A DNA stretch of 32,689 nucleotides, taken from NCBI GenBank assembly GCA_029777335.1, contig JAKOSN010000310.1, positions 1-32,689 of the forward strand, in the 5' to 3' direction. The translations under genes were made by a program, and so were the position numbers. The stretch comes from Planctomycetota bacterium (GTDB lineage: Bacteria; Planctomycetota; Planctomycetia; Gemmatales; Gemmataceae). The notes under the pieces were generated by a model, which saw only the letters and a program-made list of their open reading frames with translations, did no database searches and was not told the DNA's origin. This document shows positions 1-7,842 of the stretch, in pieces (position 1 is the stretch's first letter; every line of letters starts with the position of its first letter).

Positions 1-459
1 GAAGAGAAACCGCCCGTAGAGATGCCCCAGCCCACCCTCCTTGCGCTGCCCATCGTGATGCAGGGTATATTCATCGTGCCGCGCGGGAGTGTTGTCGACC
101 CCCACCATCAGCACGGGCGGCAACCGCCCGGCGCGCAGCAGACGCTCGGCGATCAGGTCGGCGCGCCAGGCTGTCCCGTAGGCCGCCGTGGCCGGATCGA
201 AGATGTTCTGGCCATCGTGAAAATAGATCACCGGATAACGGCGGTGCCGCTCCGTTTCATACCCGGGAGGCAGATAGACGACCAGGCGACGACGATGTGT
301 CAGCCACGGCGAGCCCACGTCGTGATGATAGCGCAATTCGCCCTGCCGGGGCTGCAGCACAGGAGGCGGCGGGAGCGACAAGCTCGACGATTCCCGGTGC
401 GGTTTGGGCCGCCATGGCTGCTCAAGGTCGGCGCTGATCTTCGGTCGCGGATCCTGCAT
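1..459 (-). CDS. Putative alpha/beta-hydrolase esterase (esterase D / IroE-like), 3' end outside window
   Basis: The minus-strand frame is open from an ATG at 457-459 to the window edge, giving the first 153 residues. GAAGGA lies directly before the ATG, and the stop of the ATP-grasp gene is in the same frame 48 nt upstream, which limits the choice of start. After a Pro-rich N-terminus, residues around 68-92 read LVVYLPPGYE and YPVIYFHDGQNIFD, followed by LMVGVDNTPARHDEYT. These match the N-terminal half of the putative-esterase family (PF00756; enterochelin or acetyl esterases). There the DGQN loop forms the oxyanion region and the G-x-S-x-G nucleophile comes later, so the catalytic Ser should lie beyond the window. 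No signal peptide is seen. It is probably co-transcribed with the ATP-grasp gene. The substrate cannot be inferred. Confidence 0.8.
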   Translation of the reverse strand, partial: MQDPRPKISADLEQPWRPKPHRESSSLSLPPPPVLQPRQGELRYHHDVGSPWLTHRRRLVVYLPPGYETERHRRYPVIYFHDGQNIFDPATAAYGTAWRADLIAERLLRAGRLPPVLMVGVDNTPARHDEYTLHHDGQRKEGGLGHLYGRFLF

Positions 460-507
460 TCCTTCGCCTTTCCAGGGACGAGCGGGGCACCCACTCCGGC
501 GGTCGGG

Positions 508-1716
508 TCAATGGGTCGCCTTGTCCGAGGGCGGGGCCACGGCATGATGGTCGCGGGCAATGCGGGCCGAGTAATCATCCAGCAGCTGATCGATCCGCTC
601 CAGCGAAGCCGAGCGCACCACCAGACCAATGTGATGCTTTTGCTGCAGACGATAACAAATCTCCGGGTCGGCAAACCCGGTGCTATCCGGCCATTCCTGG
701 CGCGCCAGCGAGACCACCACTCCGCCATACTCACTGCGCAGCGGTGGGAGACGATGGGACCGTTCGGGGTCCGTTTCGAGCTTCGCCCACTCCTCCCAGA
801 GATTCACTCCCGTGGCAGCCTCCACCATGTCGGAAATACTCGCTCCCCCCACGCGCGCGCTGGTTTCCAGGAAGTAGAACTGCCCGGTGTCGCGCGCACG
901 CAGATACTCGGTGTGCGAGGTGCCACGAACCATGCCAAACCCGAGCAACAGACGTTCGTTGAGCCCGCGCAGAGTCGCCACCTCGGGTAAATGGCGCGCC
1001 ACTGTCTGGCTGGCGAAGATGCCGCCCTCGTGATAGACCTCCAGCAGCGGCCGGCGATAGCGGCTCACCTCGCTAAAAACCACCTGCCGCTCGACCACCA
1101 GCGAATCAACATGATAGAGATCCGACGGAATCATCCGTTCCAGCAGAAAGAACGACTGTTCATCCCCCAGGCGATCCAGGTGCTGCCAGACCTCGTCGGG
1201 ATGGTGGCACTTGCGAATGCCCATCGCCGATGCCTCCGCACGCGGCTTGAGCAACCAGGGCGCAGGGACGGTGGCCAGGAAGCGTCGCACATCCTCGTGA
1301 TAATGCACGGCGGTGAATTCGGGGACCGGAATTCCCAGCTCGACCGCCTTCACGCGCATCGCCAACTTGTCGCGAAAGAACCGCGCCGTGCTCTCATTCA
1401 TCCCGGGCAGGCGAAAATGCTCACGCAGCGAGGCCACCAGTTCCACATCGAAATCGTCGAGGGCAACAATGGTCCGCACCGGACGCGAGCGCAGCAGGTA
1501 GGCGACCCCGTTGAGAACATGTCGCCACTCGGTAAAGGAGGGGAGCGCGTGGACCTCGTCGATCGCCTCGCGCGCCCACGGCTCCTGCAGCGTGCTTGCC
1601 ACGGTTAACAGCAGCACCTGCGCACCGTCGCGCTTGCATTGTTGCAGAAAGCGATTGCCCTTGAAGTAGCTGGAAACACAGAGAATGCAGGGACGCGCTG
1701 GGTCCATGGTCGGCAT
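508..1716 (-). CDS. ATP-grasp domain protein (carboxylate-amine ligase-like)
   Basis: This is a 402-residue protein with the carbamoyl-phosphate-synthase-like ATP-grasp layout. Residues 9-100 form a Rossmann-like N-terminal domain (ILCVSSYFKGN, TIVALDDFDVE). A helical link at about 115-132 (RDKLAMRVKAVELGIPVP) follows. The ATP-binding Lys is in PWLLKPRAEASAMG (K157), the adenine-contact strand is FFLLERMI (E193), and the metal-binding segment is FLETSARVGG (E284, R288). In many ATP-grasp ligases this last motif is E-x-N-x-R; here the Asn is Ser286. Such enzymes join a carboxylate, through an acyl phosphate, to an amine, but the substrates here are unknown. It lies 103 nt after the GT39 gene and 48 nt before the esterase gene. 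The start is either the ATG at 1716 or the one at 1707; neither has a strong ribosome-binding site. Confidence 0.87.
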   Translation of the reverse strand: MPTMDPARPCILCVSSYFKGNRFLQQCKRDGAQVLLLTVASTLQEPWAREAIDEVHALPSFTEWRHVLNGVAYLLRSRPVRTIVALDDFDVELVASLREHFRLPGMNESTARFFRDKLAMRVKAVELGIPVPEFTAVHYHEDVRRFLATVPAPWLLKPRAEASAMGIRKCHHPDEVWQHLDRLGDEQSFFLLERMIPSDLYHVDSLVVERQVVFSEVSRYRRPLLEVYHEGGIFASQTVARHLPEVATLRGLNERLLLGFGMVRGTSHTEYLRARDTGQFYFLETSARVGGASISDMVEAATGVNLWEEWAKLETDPERSHRLPPLRSEYGGVVVSLARQEWPDSTGFADPEICYRLQQKHHIGLVVRSASLERIDQLLDDYSARIARDHHAVAPPSDKATH

Positions 1717-1728
1717 CGGGGGAGAAAA

Positions 1729-1764
1729 GTCACAGCGTGACAGGGCAAACCGGCGTTGCCCCTG
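1729..1764 (-). terminator. Two small hairpins between the GT39 and ATP-grasp genes, possible partial terminator
   Basis: CAGGGCAA (1741-1748) pairs with TTGCCCCTG (1756-1764) with one bulge. GTCAC (1729-1733) pairs with GTGAC (1737-1741) and is followed on the minus strand by TTTT. The stems are short, so readthrough into the ATP-grasp gene is plausible. Confidence 0.35.
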
Positions 1765-1819
1765 TGCACCAGCCTAGCAGAAAGAGTCACCGTCTGCCAC
1801 GGGCGCAGGCGGGGCTCGC

Positions 1820-3466
1820 TCAGTACGAGCGCTGCCCTCCCTGAGGCACTGGGAAGCCGCGAAAACCTCGAGCAATCAGTATCGGCCACTGCACAATGGG
1901 ATGGCCGTCTTCGCGATGGATCACCCAGCGCAGGGGCTCGACCTCGGCAAAGGCGGCGCGGATGGTCGGAGTGAGTCCGCCCACAATAACAAAGGTGCGC
2001 CCCCGGAAATGCTCAGGATCATCGGTCGGATTGGGATGCCAGAGATCGTACTGACTGTGGCGATCACCATGGATCAGCCCAATCGAATAAACCTGCGGGT
2101 GCCCCTCGCAGTAGAACCCCAGCTCGCCGGGAAGCGACCAGCCCATCCCCGCAACCACTGGCTCCGCTCCCTCGCGCAAACGTTCCTCGGCGCGGACCCG
2201 ATCCACTTCCTGAGCCAGGGTGCGCCAGCCGCGCAGACGACAGGTTGGATCCACGCGCCGGAGCGGACAGGGTTGTGCCTCGGTGGCCTTCCCTGCCAGC
2301 GGCACAAGGATAAAGCGGAGCTTTTGACTCTCATACATGAAGAACACCACCAGCAGGCCGGCCACGCACACGCCGATCACCGAGCGAAACAGGAGTAAGC
2401 GCGCCCAGGTGCGTGGTTGCTGAAACTGCTGCACCAGCCACCCGGCCGCCAGGACCAACCCGGAAAGATAAGCCGTCACCGGCCAGTTGATCTCGCCGCC
2501 GCCATTCTTGAAGCTGAACAACAGAAAATTAACGAACATCGGCGCCGACAGCCACCACAGATACTTCAACCCCGGCTCGCTTTCGCGCCAGGGACGATGG
2601 GCAATCATCGCCGCCACCCAGATCACAAACCACACCCCCAGGAGCAGCAGCGCCTGTCCACCCAGGAACACCAGCGGACCGTTCCAGTGGATCAGTGTCT
2701 GTGTGTGCCCCGTGGCCAGGGTGTTGACATGACGCAGCGTCACCCAGTTATTCTGAATATTCCAGAAGAGAATCGGCAAACAGCACAGCCCGGCCAGGCA
2801 GGACATGATCCAGAAACCAGGGCGTCGCAGCCAGAAGCGATAAGCGGGGGTAGCGAGGAGAAAGAGCCCCACCGAGGGAATCCACAGAACCATGGTGTAC
2901 TTGGCGAGCGTGCCCAGCCCGACCAGCAAACCCGCCAGCGGCCACCCCCACCAGGCGCGGCGAAAGATTGCATGGTAGCCCGCCACCAGCGCCCAGCCCC
3001 AGCAACAGGTGTACGGGGCATCAATCGTCATCAACGACGACCCGGCAGCGATGGGGGGAAGGGTCAGGGCGATCGCCACCACTCCCAGGGCCAGCCGTTC
3101 ACTGCCATGCACCAGCGCGGTCAGCACGTAAAGACTGAGCAGCAGGAGCATCCCACAGACGACGGCGGGAAGACGCACCGCCAGCATCAGGTTTCCGGTG
3201 AGGGCCTGAGAGAGAGGACCAAAGACCGCGCAGCTCCCCCGAATCAGCCACGCTACCAGCGGTCCCTTGCTGTAGTAACTCCAGTCGAGATGGCGCGACC
3301 AGTCCCAGTAATGGGCCTCGTCAGGGGCCAGATCGAGAGGGCAGTCGTTGATCATGTAAACGAGGTGAAGGGTGGCGGCCAGCACAAGCAACCCCAGCAC
3401 CACCCCGCGACAGGTCCAGACTTCGCGCGCGGTTGTCCCCGTTGACGGGTGCAACGGCATGAGCAT
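1820..3466 (-). CDS. GT39-family membrane glycosyltransferase (ArnT/PMT-like)
   Basis: Counted from the ATG at 3466, which has GGGAGG 7 nt upstream, this is a 548-residue multipass membrane protein. An in-frame ATG at 3493 would add nine residues but lacks a good ribosome-binding site. After the first membrane helix, residues about 46-60 read LAPDEAHYWDWS followed by YYSKGPLVAWLI. This is the first periplasmic loop of GT39/GT83 enzymes, where the Asp-Glu pair is catalytic and the sugar donor is a polyprenyl phosphate sugar. About ten further hydrophobic segments follow, then a roughly 150-residue soluble C-terminal part (EVDRVRAEERL...). The family moves a sugar from the lipid carrier to a protein or lipid on the outer face of the cytoplasmic membrane; the acceptor is unknown here. 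It lies 95 nt after the prolyl-isomerase gene, probably in one transcript. Confidence 0.9.
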   Translation of the reverse strand: MLMPLHPSTGTTAREVWTCRGVVLGLLVLAATLHLVYMINDCPLDLAPDEAHYWDWSRHLDWSYYSKGPLVAWLIRGSCAVFGPLSQALTGNLMLAVRLPAVVCGMLLLLSLYVLTALVHGSERLALGVVAIALTLPPIAAGSSLMTIDAPYTCCWGWALVAGYHAIFRRAWWGWPLAGLLVGLGTLAKYTMVLWIPSVGLFLLATPAYRFWLRRPGFWIMSCLAGLCCLPILFWNIQNNWVTLRHVNTLATGHTQTLIHWNGPLVFLGGQALLLLGVWFVIWVAAMIAHRPWRESEPGLKYLWWLSAPMFVNFLLFSFKNGGGEINWPVTAYLSGLVLAAGWLVQQFQQPRTWARLLLFRSVIGVCVAGLLVVFFMYESQKLRFILVPLAGKATEAQPCPLRRVDPTCRLRGWRTLAQEVDRVRAEERLREGAEPVVAGMGWSLPGELGFYCEGHPQVYSIGLIHGDRHSQYDLWHPNPTDDPEHFRGRTFVIVGGLTPTIRAAFAEVEPLRWVIHREDGHPIVQWPILIARGFRGFPVPQGGQRSY

Positions 3467-3561
3467 TGCTGAGCCTCCCTGCTCGGCAGCCATCGATCAC
3501 GATCATGCGTAGGATTTGCTTGTAGCCGCTCGCTCCCCCTCGGTCAAGACGGGCCTGCGGC

Positions 3562-4338
3562 TCAGAGAGTCTCCAGCAGGGGATAGTGAATGCGGTCGGG
3601 CTGGAAATGGGTACGCAACCAGGCATCGAAGAGTTCCTGACGAATGCGGGCGCGGGTTTCGTCATCGAGCGTGGCGGGGATCAAATCCTCCACCTGAAAG
3701 AGGTGATAACCCTGGTTGGTGAGGATCGGCCCCACGAGCACGCCCGCGGTGGCACTGAAGACCGCCTCCCCCGCCGCGGGGTGAAGCACGACGCGCGGCA
3801 CCAGCCCAAGACTTCCCCCCAGGCCGCGTGAGGGCGCATGGGTGGAGTGCAGACGCGCCAACTCGCCAAAGTCACGTTGCTCGTCCTTCAGTTGGCGCAG
3901 CAGCTCGTGGGCCACCTTCTCCGTGGCGACCACAATCTGGCGCAGCTGAGCGCGCGCGTAGAGATCGCGATGGGTGTTGAAATGGTCCTCCAGACGCGGT
4001 TCCGCCAGGCGCTCCTTGAACTTCTCGATCAGGAGATAGTTTTCGAGGATCATCTCGAAGTCGGCGAGGGTAAGTCCCTCGTGGGTCAGCCATTGCTGGG
4101 TGTGCGCGGGGGTGTACAACCCGGCCGATTGACGGTAGCGATCTGCCGCGCGCTTCAGTTCTTCGTCGCTAACGGTCAGCCCTTCCCGGCGCGCGGCCTC
4201 CAGAGTCACCTTCTCGGCGGTCGCCTCCAGCAACAAGGGCTGCAACCGCCGTTTCAGGCGCAACGACTGCAGAAATTCCTGCACCGACAGAGAGATGTCG
4301 CCTACCTGGACCGCGGTTATCTTGTGCAGCTCGGCCAT
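3562..4338 (-). CDS. Parvulin-type peptidyl-prolyl cis-trans isomerase, SurA/PpiC-like
   Basis: This 258-residue protein has a helical SurA_N-like front part (residues about 15-125; EEFLQ-type helices, VSDEELKRAADRYRQ). A parvulin domain follows at about 131-218, with RQIVVATEK, FGELARLHS, GGSLG and GYHLFQVED as landmarks. It would accelerate prolyl bond isomerisation and act as a chaperone. Unlike SurA or PrsA it has no visible signal peptide or lipobox, since the N-terminus MAELHKITAVQVG is soluble. It may therefore act in the cytoplasm, or the true start may be missed, although no better start is visible. It heads the minus-strand run toward the GT39 gene. A good promoter lies at 4437-4466, divergent from tsaD. 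Confidence 0.85.
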   Translation of the reverse strand: MAELHKITAVQVGDISLSVQEFLQSLRLKRRLQPLLLEATAEKVTLEAARREGLTVSDEELKRAADRYRQSAGLYTPAHTQQWLTHEGLTLADFEMILENYLLIEKFKERLAEPRLEDHFNTHRDLYARAQLRQIVVATEKVAHELLRQLKDEQRDFGELARLHSTHAPSRGLGGSLGLVPRVVLHPAAGEAVFSATAGVLVGPILTNQGYHLFQVEDLIPATLDDETRARIRQELFDAWLRTHFQPDRIHYPLLETL

Positions 4339-4436
4339 GACTGCCCATCCCTTGCTGGTCGGTTCATCCCGAAAGCGCTGGCAGGCCAGCCTCGGGCAAA
4401 CCCTTGGCGTCCGCTAGAATGAAGCAGACTGTTGAG

Positions 4437-4466
4437 ATTATCCGCCAGCGCCGGCCTTCGGGTCAA
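4437..4466 (-). promoter_or_regulatory. Sigma70-like promoter for the prolyl-isomerase operon
   Basis: On the minus strand TTGACC (4461-4466), an 18-nt spacer and GATAAT (4437-4442) match the -35 and -10 consensus at five of six positions each. Transcription would start near 4430, about 90 nt before the ATG at 4338. The element lies in the intergenic region shared with the divergent tsaD gene. Confidence 0.55.
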
Positions 4467-4496
4467 GCCGTTCGCCCTGCCAGGAAGAAGATGCCG

Positions 4497-5516
4497 ATGA
4501 GCACCACCTATTTTCTCGCTCTGGAAACCTCGTGCGATGAAACCGCGGCCGCGGTCTTCACCGAGGAGCCGCGCATCCTGGCCAACGTGGTCGCCTCGCA
4601 AACAGAGTTGCACCAGCGTTTCGGCGGGGTCGTTCCGGAGGTGGCGGCGCGCGCCCATCTGCAGCGTTTGTTGCCGGTGATTGATCAGGCGCTGCGGGAG
4701 GCACAGATTTCGCTGACGCAAATTGGCTGTCTCGCTGTCCACCACACCCCGGGACTGGTGGGCGCCCTCCTGGTGGGGGTGAGTGCCGCGAAGATGCTGG
4801 CCCTCGCTCTGGAAGTTCCCCTCATCGGCGTCAATCATGTGGAGGGACATATTTACGCCTGCCAGCTGGCGGCGGATCACCCCATCTTCCCCTGTGTGGG
4901 GTTGGTTGTCTCCGGCGGGCACACCACGCTCTACGAGTGCGCCGGGCCGTTGCAGTTTACCCGCCTGGGTGCGACGCTCGATGATGCCGCCGGCGAGGCG
5001 TTTGACAAGGTGGCCAGCCTGCTCGGCCTCGGGTTTCCTGGTGGACCGGCCGTGGAACGCGAGGCCAGCCAGGGAAATCCGCGCGCCCATGCCTTCCCTC
5101 GGTCGTTTCTCCACGAGGCGCGCCTGGATTTCAGTTTCTCGGGACTCAAGACGGCGGTCCTCTACGCCCTGGCGGGCCCCAATCAACCGCGCCCCGCTCC
5201 TCCTCCCCCCGGACCGCAGCGGGCCGATCTGGCCGCCAGTTTCCAGCAAGCGGTGGTGGACATTCTGGTCGCCAAGTGTCGCCAGGCCTTGCAGCGCACG
5301 GGGTGGCGGCGCCTTGCTGTGGGCGGAGGGGTGGCCGCCAATCGCGTCCTGCGCACCGCCCTGGAAACGATGGCCCATGCAGAGAAGGCGGACCTCTTCA
5401 TCCCCCCCCTGCACCTGTGCACCGATAATGCCGCGATGGCTGCGCTGGCCGTGGAAAAATGGCGTCAGCAGCTCTGGGCTCCCCTCGATCTCGACGCGGT
5501 CCCCACCCTCAGCTAA
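4497..5516 (+). CDS. tsaD: tRNA N6-adenosine threonylcarbamoyltransferase TsaD
   Basis: This 339-residue protein is full length for the family. TsaD transfers the threonylcarbamoyl group from TC-AMP to A37 of ANN-decoding tRNAs, acting in the cytoplasm with TsaB and TsaE. Recognisable blocks, counted from the ATG at 4497, are LETSCDETAAAV at the N-terminus, the metal ligands in NHVEGH (H114, H118), VSGGHTTLY, GEAFDKVASLLGLGFPGGP, FSFSGLKTAVLY, GGVAANRVLR and LCTDNAAM near the C-terminus. GGAAG sits 9 nt before 4497. An ATG at 4491 would add two residues, and one further upstream at 4404 would add a basic extension that is not typical. A TAGAAT at 4415-4420 could serve as the -10 element. tsaB and tsaE are not in the window. 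Confidence 0.96.
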   Translation: MSTTYFLALETSCDETAAAVFTEEPRILANVVASQTELHQRFGGVVPEVAARAHLQRLLPVIDQALREAQISLTQIGCLAVHHTPGLVGALLVGVSAAKMLALALEVPLIGVNHVEGHIYACQLAADHPIFPCVGLVVSGGHTTLYECAGPLQFTRLGATLDDAAGEAFDKVASLLGLGFPGGPAVEREASQGNPRAHAFPRSFLHEARLDFSFSGLKTAVLYALAGPNQPRPAPPPPGPQRADLAASFQQAVVDILVAKCRQALQRTGWRRLAVGGGVAANRVLRTALETMAHAEKADLFIPPLHLCTDNAAMAALAVEKWRQQLWAPLDLDAVPTLS

Positions 5517-5647
5517 GGGTCTGGGGCTTCCCGTCTCGCCGCCCTCGCTCAGTTGTGTACTATGCTTCACCTGAGAGGTGGTGTCCTTCGTTGCGTCGAG
5601 GCTGCTCGGCAGTTCCCTCGACCGCGAGGTGTCAGGCCCTAGACCCG

Positions 5648-7480
5648 ATGGTGCTCATCGTGGATGCGACCGCAGCCTATCGATTGAACGAGGAAACGCC
5701 GGCGACCCCGCCCGCCGCCCGCCCGCCGGCGCCCAACGATGTCCCGCCGGAACTGGCGGATCATCCCCGCTATCGGATCCTGCAACTTCTTGGCGCCGGT
5801 GGCATGGGCGTGGTCTACAAGGCCGAACATCGCCTGATGGAACGGGTGGTCGCTCTGAAGGTCATCAATCGCCAGCTCACCGCGCGCACGCGCGCCGTGG
5901 AGCGTTTTCGCCTCGAAGTGAAGGCGGCCGCCCGACTGCATCATCCCAATATCGTCACCGCGCACGATGCCGAGCAGGCCGCCGATCTGCATTTTCTCGT
6001 CATGGAATATGTCGATGGCATCAGCCTGGCGCAACTCGTGGAGAAACGGGGACCGCTTCCGATCGAGCAGGCATGTCACCTTGTGCGCCAGGTTGCCCTC
6101 GGGTTGCAACACGCCCACGAGAGGGGGATGGTGCATCGCGACATCAAACCGCACAATTTGATGGTGACCCGCAAGGGACAGATCAAAATTCTCGATTTCG
6201 GGCTGGCGCGCTTTGCCACCGAAAGCAGTGTGCTCGATCAGACCGACGCCCTCCCCGCCCTTCTTCCCGAAGGCTCGCTGACCGCAGCGAGCACCGTCGT
6301 GGGCACCCCTGATTTTCTCGCTCCCGAACAGGCGCGCAACTCGCACGAGGTCGATATTCGCGCCGATCTGTACGCCCTGGGCTGCACCCTCTATTTTCTG
6401 TTCACCGGACGCCCTCCTTTCCCCGGCGGTTCCGCGCTCGAAAAGTTGATGAAACACTGGGAAGCCCAACCGGAGGAGATCGCCAACCTCCCACCCGAGG
6501 TGGCAGAGATTCTGCACAAACTGATGGCGAAGAAACCCGTCGATCGCTATCAGACTCCGGCCGAGGTCGCCACGGCGCTGGCTCCCTTTGCGCGCATCAC
6601 CCCCCTGGCCGAACGCCGCTCCACCACCAGTGCTCCCGCCACCCAGGCCACCGAGGTCGTCCCGGTCGATGTCGAACTGGCCCCGGTGCCGAGCGCTCGC
6701 CCCAGTCGCAAGCTGGCGCGCGTGGAGATAGTTGGCGAGACCGCTCCGGAACCACTGATCACCCTGCGTCTGCCCAGGAAGGAACCCTGGAGCTGGCGCA
6801 AACGTCTCCTGGTTGGATTTGGGTTCGTGGCAGTGGTCTTCGTGGCCCTCTGTCTGCTTGGGCGCAAACCGCCAGCCCACCCCGACTCCAGCGACAGCAA
6901 GACGACTCCTTCCTCGGGAACGACCCACCCTGTGGTTTCGGCCACCCCCGTTCCTCGCAAGATTCTGGTGATTCTGCCGCAACGATTCTCCGCGCAGGAG
7001 TTTTTCCCCCTGCGCCAGACGCTGGAGGAGAAACACGCCAGGGTGAGCGTGGCCTCCAGCAAAATGGCCTGTCAGCCGAACCCGCTGGTCCGGCCGCGCG
7101 CCAATGTGGTCCTGGCCGATGTGTTGCTGGATCGGGTGCAGGTGAAGGATTACGATGCCGTTGTCTTCCTGGGCCATGCGGGCGATGAATTCTCGGGAGA
7201 CAGCGCCGCCTCGCGCCGGGTGCGCCACCTGATTCAGCAAATCAGGAGTGAAGGCAAGGTGGTTGGCGCCCTCTCCGCGGGACAGAAAGTGCTCGCCAGC
7301 GCGGGGGCGCTGAAAGGGAAACGGGTAGCGCTCCTGCCCGAGGAAGCACGCGAATGCGGGGCCATCTCGTCGGGAAAGGAAACCGTGGTCGCCTCGGGAA
7401 AACTGATTACGGCCCGCCGGGCCGAGGATGCCCCTTCGCTGGCCGAGGCCGTTCTCCGCGTCCTCGACGGGAGCAAGTAA
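5648..7480 (+). CDS. Membrane Ser/Thr protein kinase with extracytoplasmic DJ-1/PfpI-like domain
   Basis: This is a 610-residue protein. The PknB-type kinase domain spans about 42-315: GAGGMGVVY glycine loop, VALK with K71, HRDIKPHN with D165, DFG at 183-185, GTPDFLAPEQ and ADLYALGC. All residues needed for catalysis are present. A Pro/Ala-rich linker leads to one membrane segment at about 387-404 (LLVGFGFVAVVFVALCLL). The outside part, 437-607, follows the DJ-1/PfpI fold: KILVILPQRFSAQEFFPL, DYDAVVFLGHAG, SEGKVVGALSAGQKVLASAGALKGK. In PfpI and DJ-1 the elbow is A-x-C-H-G; here Ser543 replaces the Cys and Ala replaces the His, while the acidic residue (Glu451) is kept. The domain is more likely a ligand sensor than a protease or deglycase. 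The start was chosen because it begins just before the kinase and does not overlap tsaD; its ribosome-binding site is weak. Confidence 0.9.
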   Translation: MVLIVDATAAYRLNEETPATPPAARPPAPNDVPPELADHPRYRILQLLGAGGMGVVYKAEHRLMERVVALKVINRQLTARTRAVERFRLEVKAAARLHHPNIVTAHDAEQAADLHFLVMEYVDGISLAQLVEKRGPLPIEQACHLVRQVALGLQHAHERGMVHRDIKPHNLMVTRKGQIKILDFGLARFATESSVLDQTDALPALLPEGSLTAASTVVGTPDFLAPEQARNSHEVDIRADLYALGCTLYFLFTGRPPFPGGSALEKLMKHWEAQPEEIANLPPEVAEILHKLMAKKPVDRYQTPAEVATALAPFARITPLAERRSTTSAPATQATEVVPVDVELAPVPSARPSRKLARVEIVGETAPEPLITLRLPRKEPWSWRKRLLVGFGFVAVVFVALCLLGRKPPAHPDSSDSKTTPSSGTTHPVVSATPVPRKILVILPQRFSAQEFFPLRQTLEEKHARVSVASSKMACQPNPLVRPRANVVLADVLLDRVQVKDYDAVVFLGHAGDEFSGDSAASRRVRHLIQQIRSEGKVVGALSAGQKVLASAGALKGKRVALLPEEARECGAISSGKETVVASGKLITARRAEDAPSLAEAVLRVLDGSK

Positions 7481-7512
7481 CCGCTGCAGGGGAAGGGGAA
7501 CCGCCAAACAAA

Positions 7513-7547
7513 AAAGGCCTGTCGGGTCTCGTGCCCGACAGGCCTTT
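7513..7547. terminator. Strong bidirectional intrinsic terminator
   Basis: A perfect 14-bp stem (7513-7526 with 7534-7547, AAAGGCCTGTCGGG and its complement) encloses a 7-nt loop. On the minus strand it is followed by TTTTTTGTTT, a classic U-tract, and on the plus strand by a shorter T-rich stretch. It sits between the convergent kinase gene and the small ribbon-helix-helix-like gene. Confidence 0.92.
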
Positions 7548-7567
7548 GGGTTGTTGTGCGCGCCGAC

Positions 7568-7777
7568 CTAGTAAGGGAGCTGCTGCGCCAGGAAATCCTG
7601 AAGCATCTGGCGAACCATCTCCCCGGTCGTCAGTCCATAGGCATGGGCGGCCCTCTCCAGGGCTTTGGCCTGGCGCTCCGTTAGCAGCAAGGGAATCTCA
7701 ACCACTCCCTCGGCGTGTTGGCAGAGGGGAGCTTCCCTGTCGAATGTTGCGGCGGTCATAAAATTCAGGGTGCTCAT
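7568..7777 (-). CDS. Small ribbon-helix-helix-like protein
   Basis: This is a 69-residue protein. The ATG at 7775-7777 is preceded by GAGGAGAGGTGG, a good ribosome-binding site, so the longer reading frame upstream is not needed. Residues about 26-62 (VVEIPLLLTERQAKALERAAHAYGL TTGEMVRQML) look like a beta strand followed by two helices, the arrangement of CopG/Arc-type DNA-binding proteins and of antitoxins. That similarity is by pattern only. It lies 65 nt after the 106-residue gene upstream, and both should end at the terminator at 7513-7547, so they probably form an operon. A toxin partner is not evident, because the neighbour does not look like a known toxin. Confidence 0.7.
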   Translation of the reverse strand: MSTLNFMTAATFDREAPLCQHAEGVVEIPLLLTERQAKALERAAHAYGLTTGEMVRQMLQDFLAQQLPY

Positions 7778-7842
7778 GGATGTCCACCTCTCCTCGATGG
7801 GGGGTGCTGGTCTGCGAACCTGCCTGGTCCGCACAAGATGAG

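Noticed and set aside
2417..3445. Plus-strand open frame of 342 residues
   Set aside because: It is antisense to the GT39 gene, very rich in Gln, Arg and Pro, and has no domain. High GC makes such shadow frames common.
4317..5570. Minus-strand 417-residue frame over tsaD
   Set aside because: tsaD on the other strand has every family motif, and this frame has none.
5639..7507. Minus-strand 622-residue frame over the first kinase
   Set aside because: It is Gly/His/Gln-rich shadow sequence of the kinase gene.
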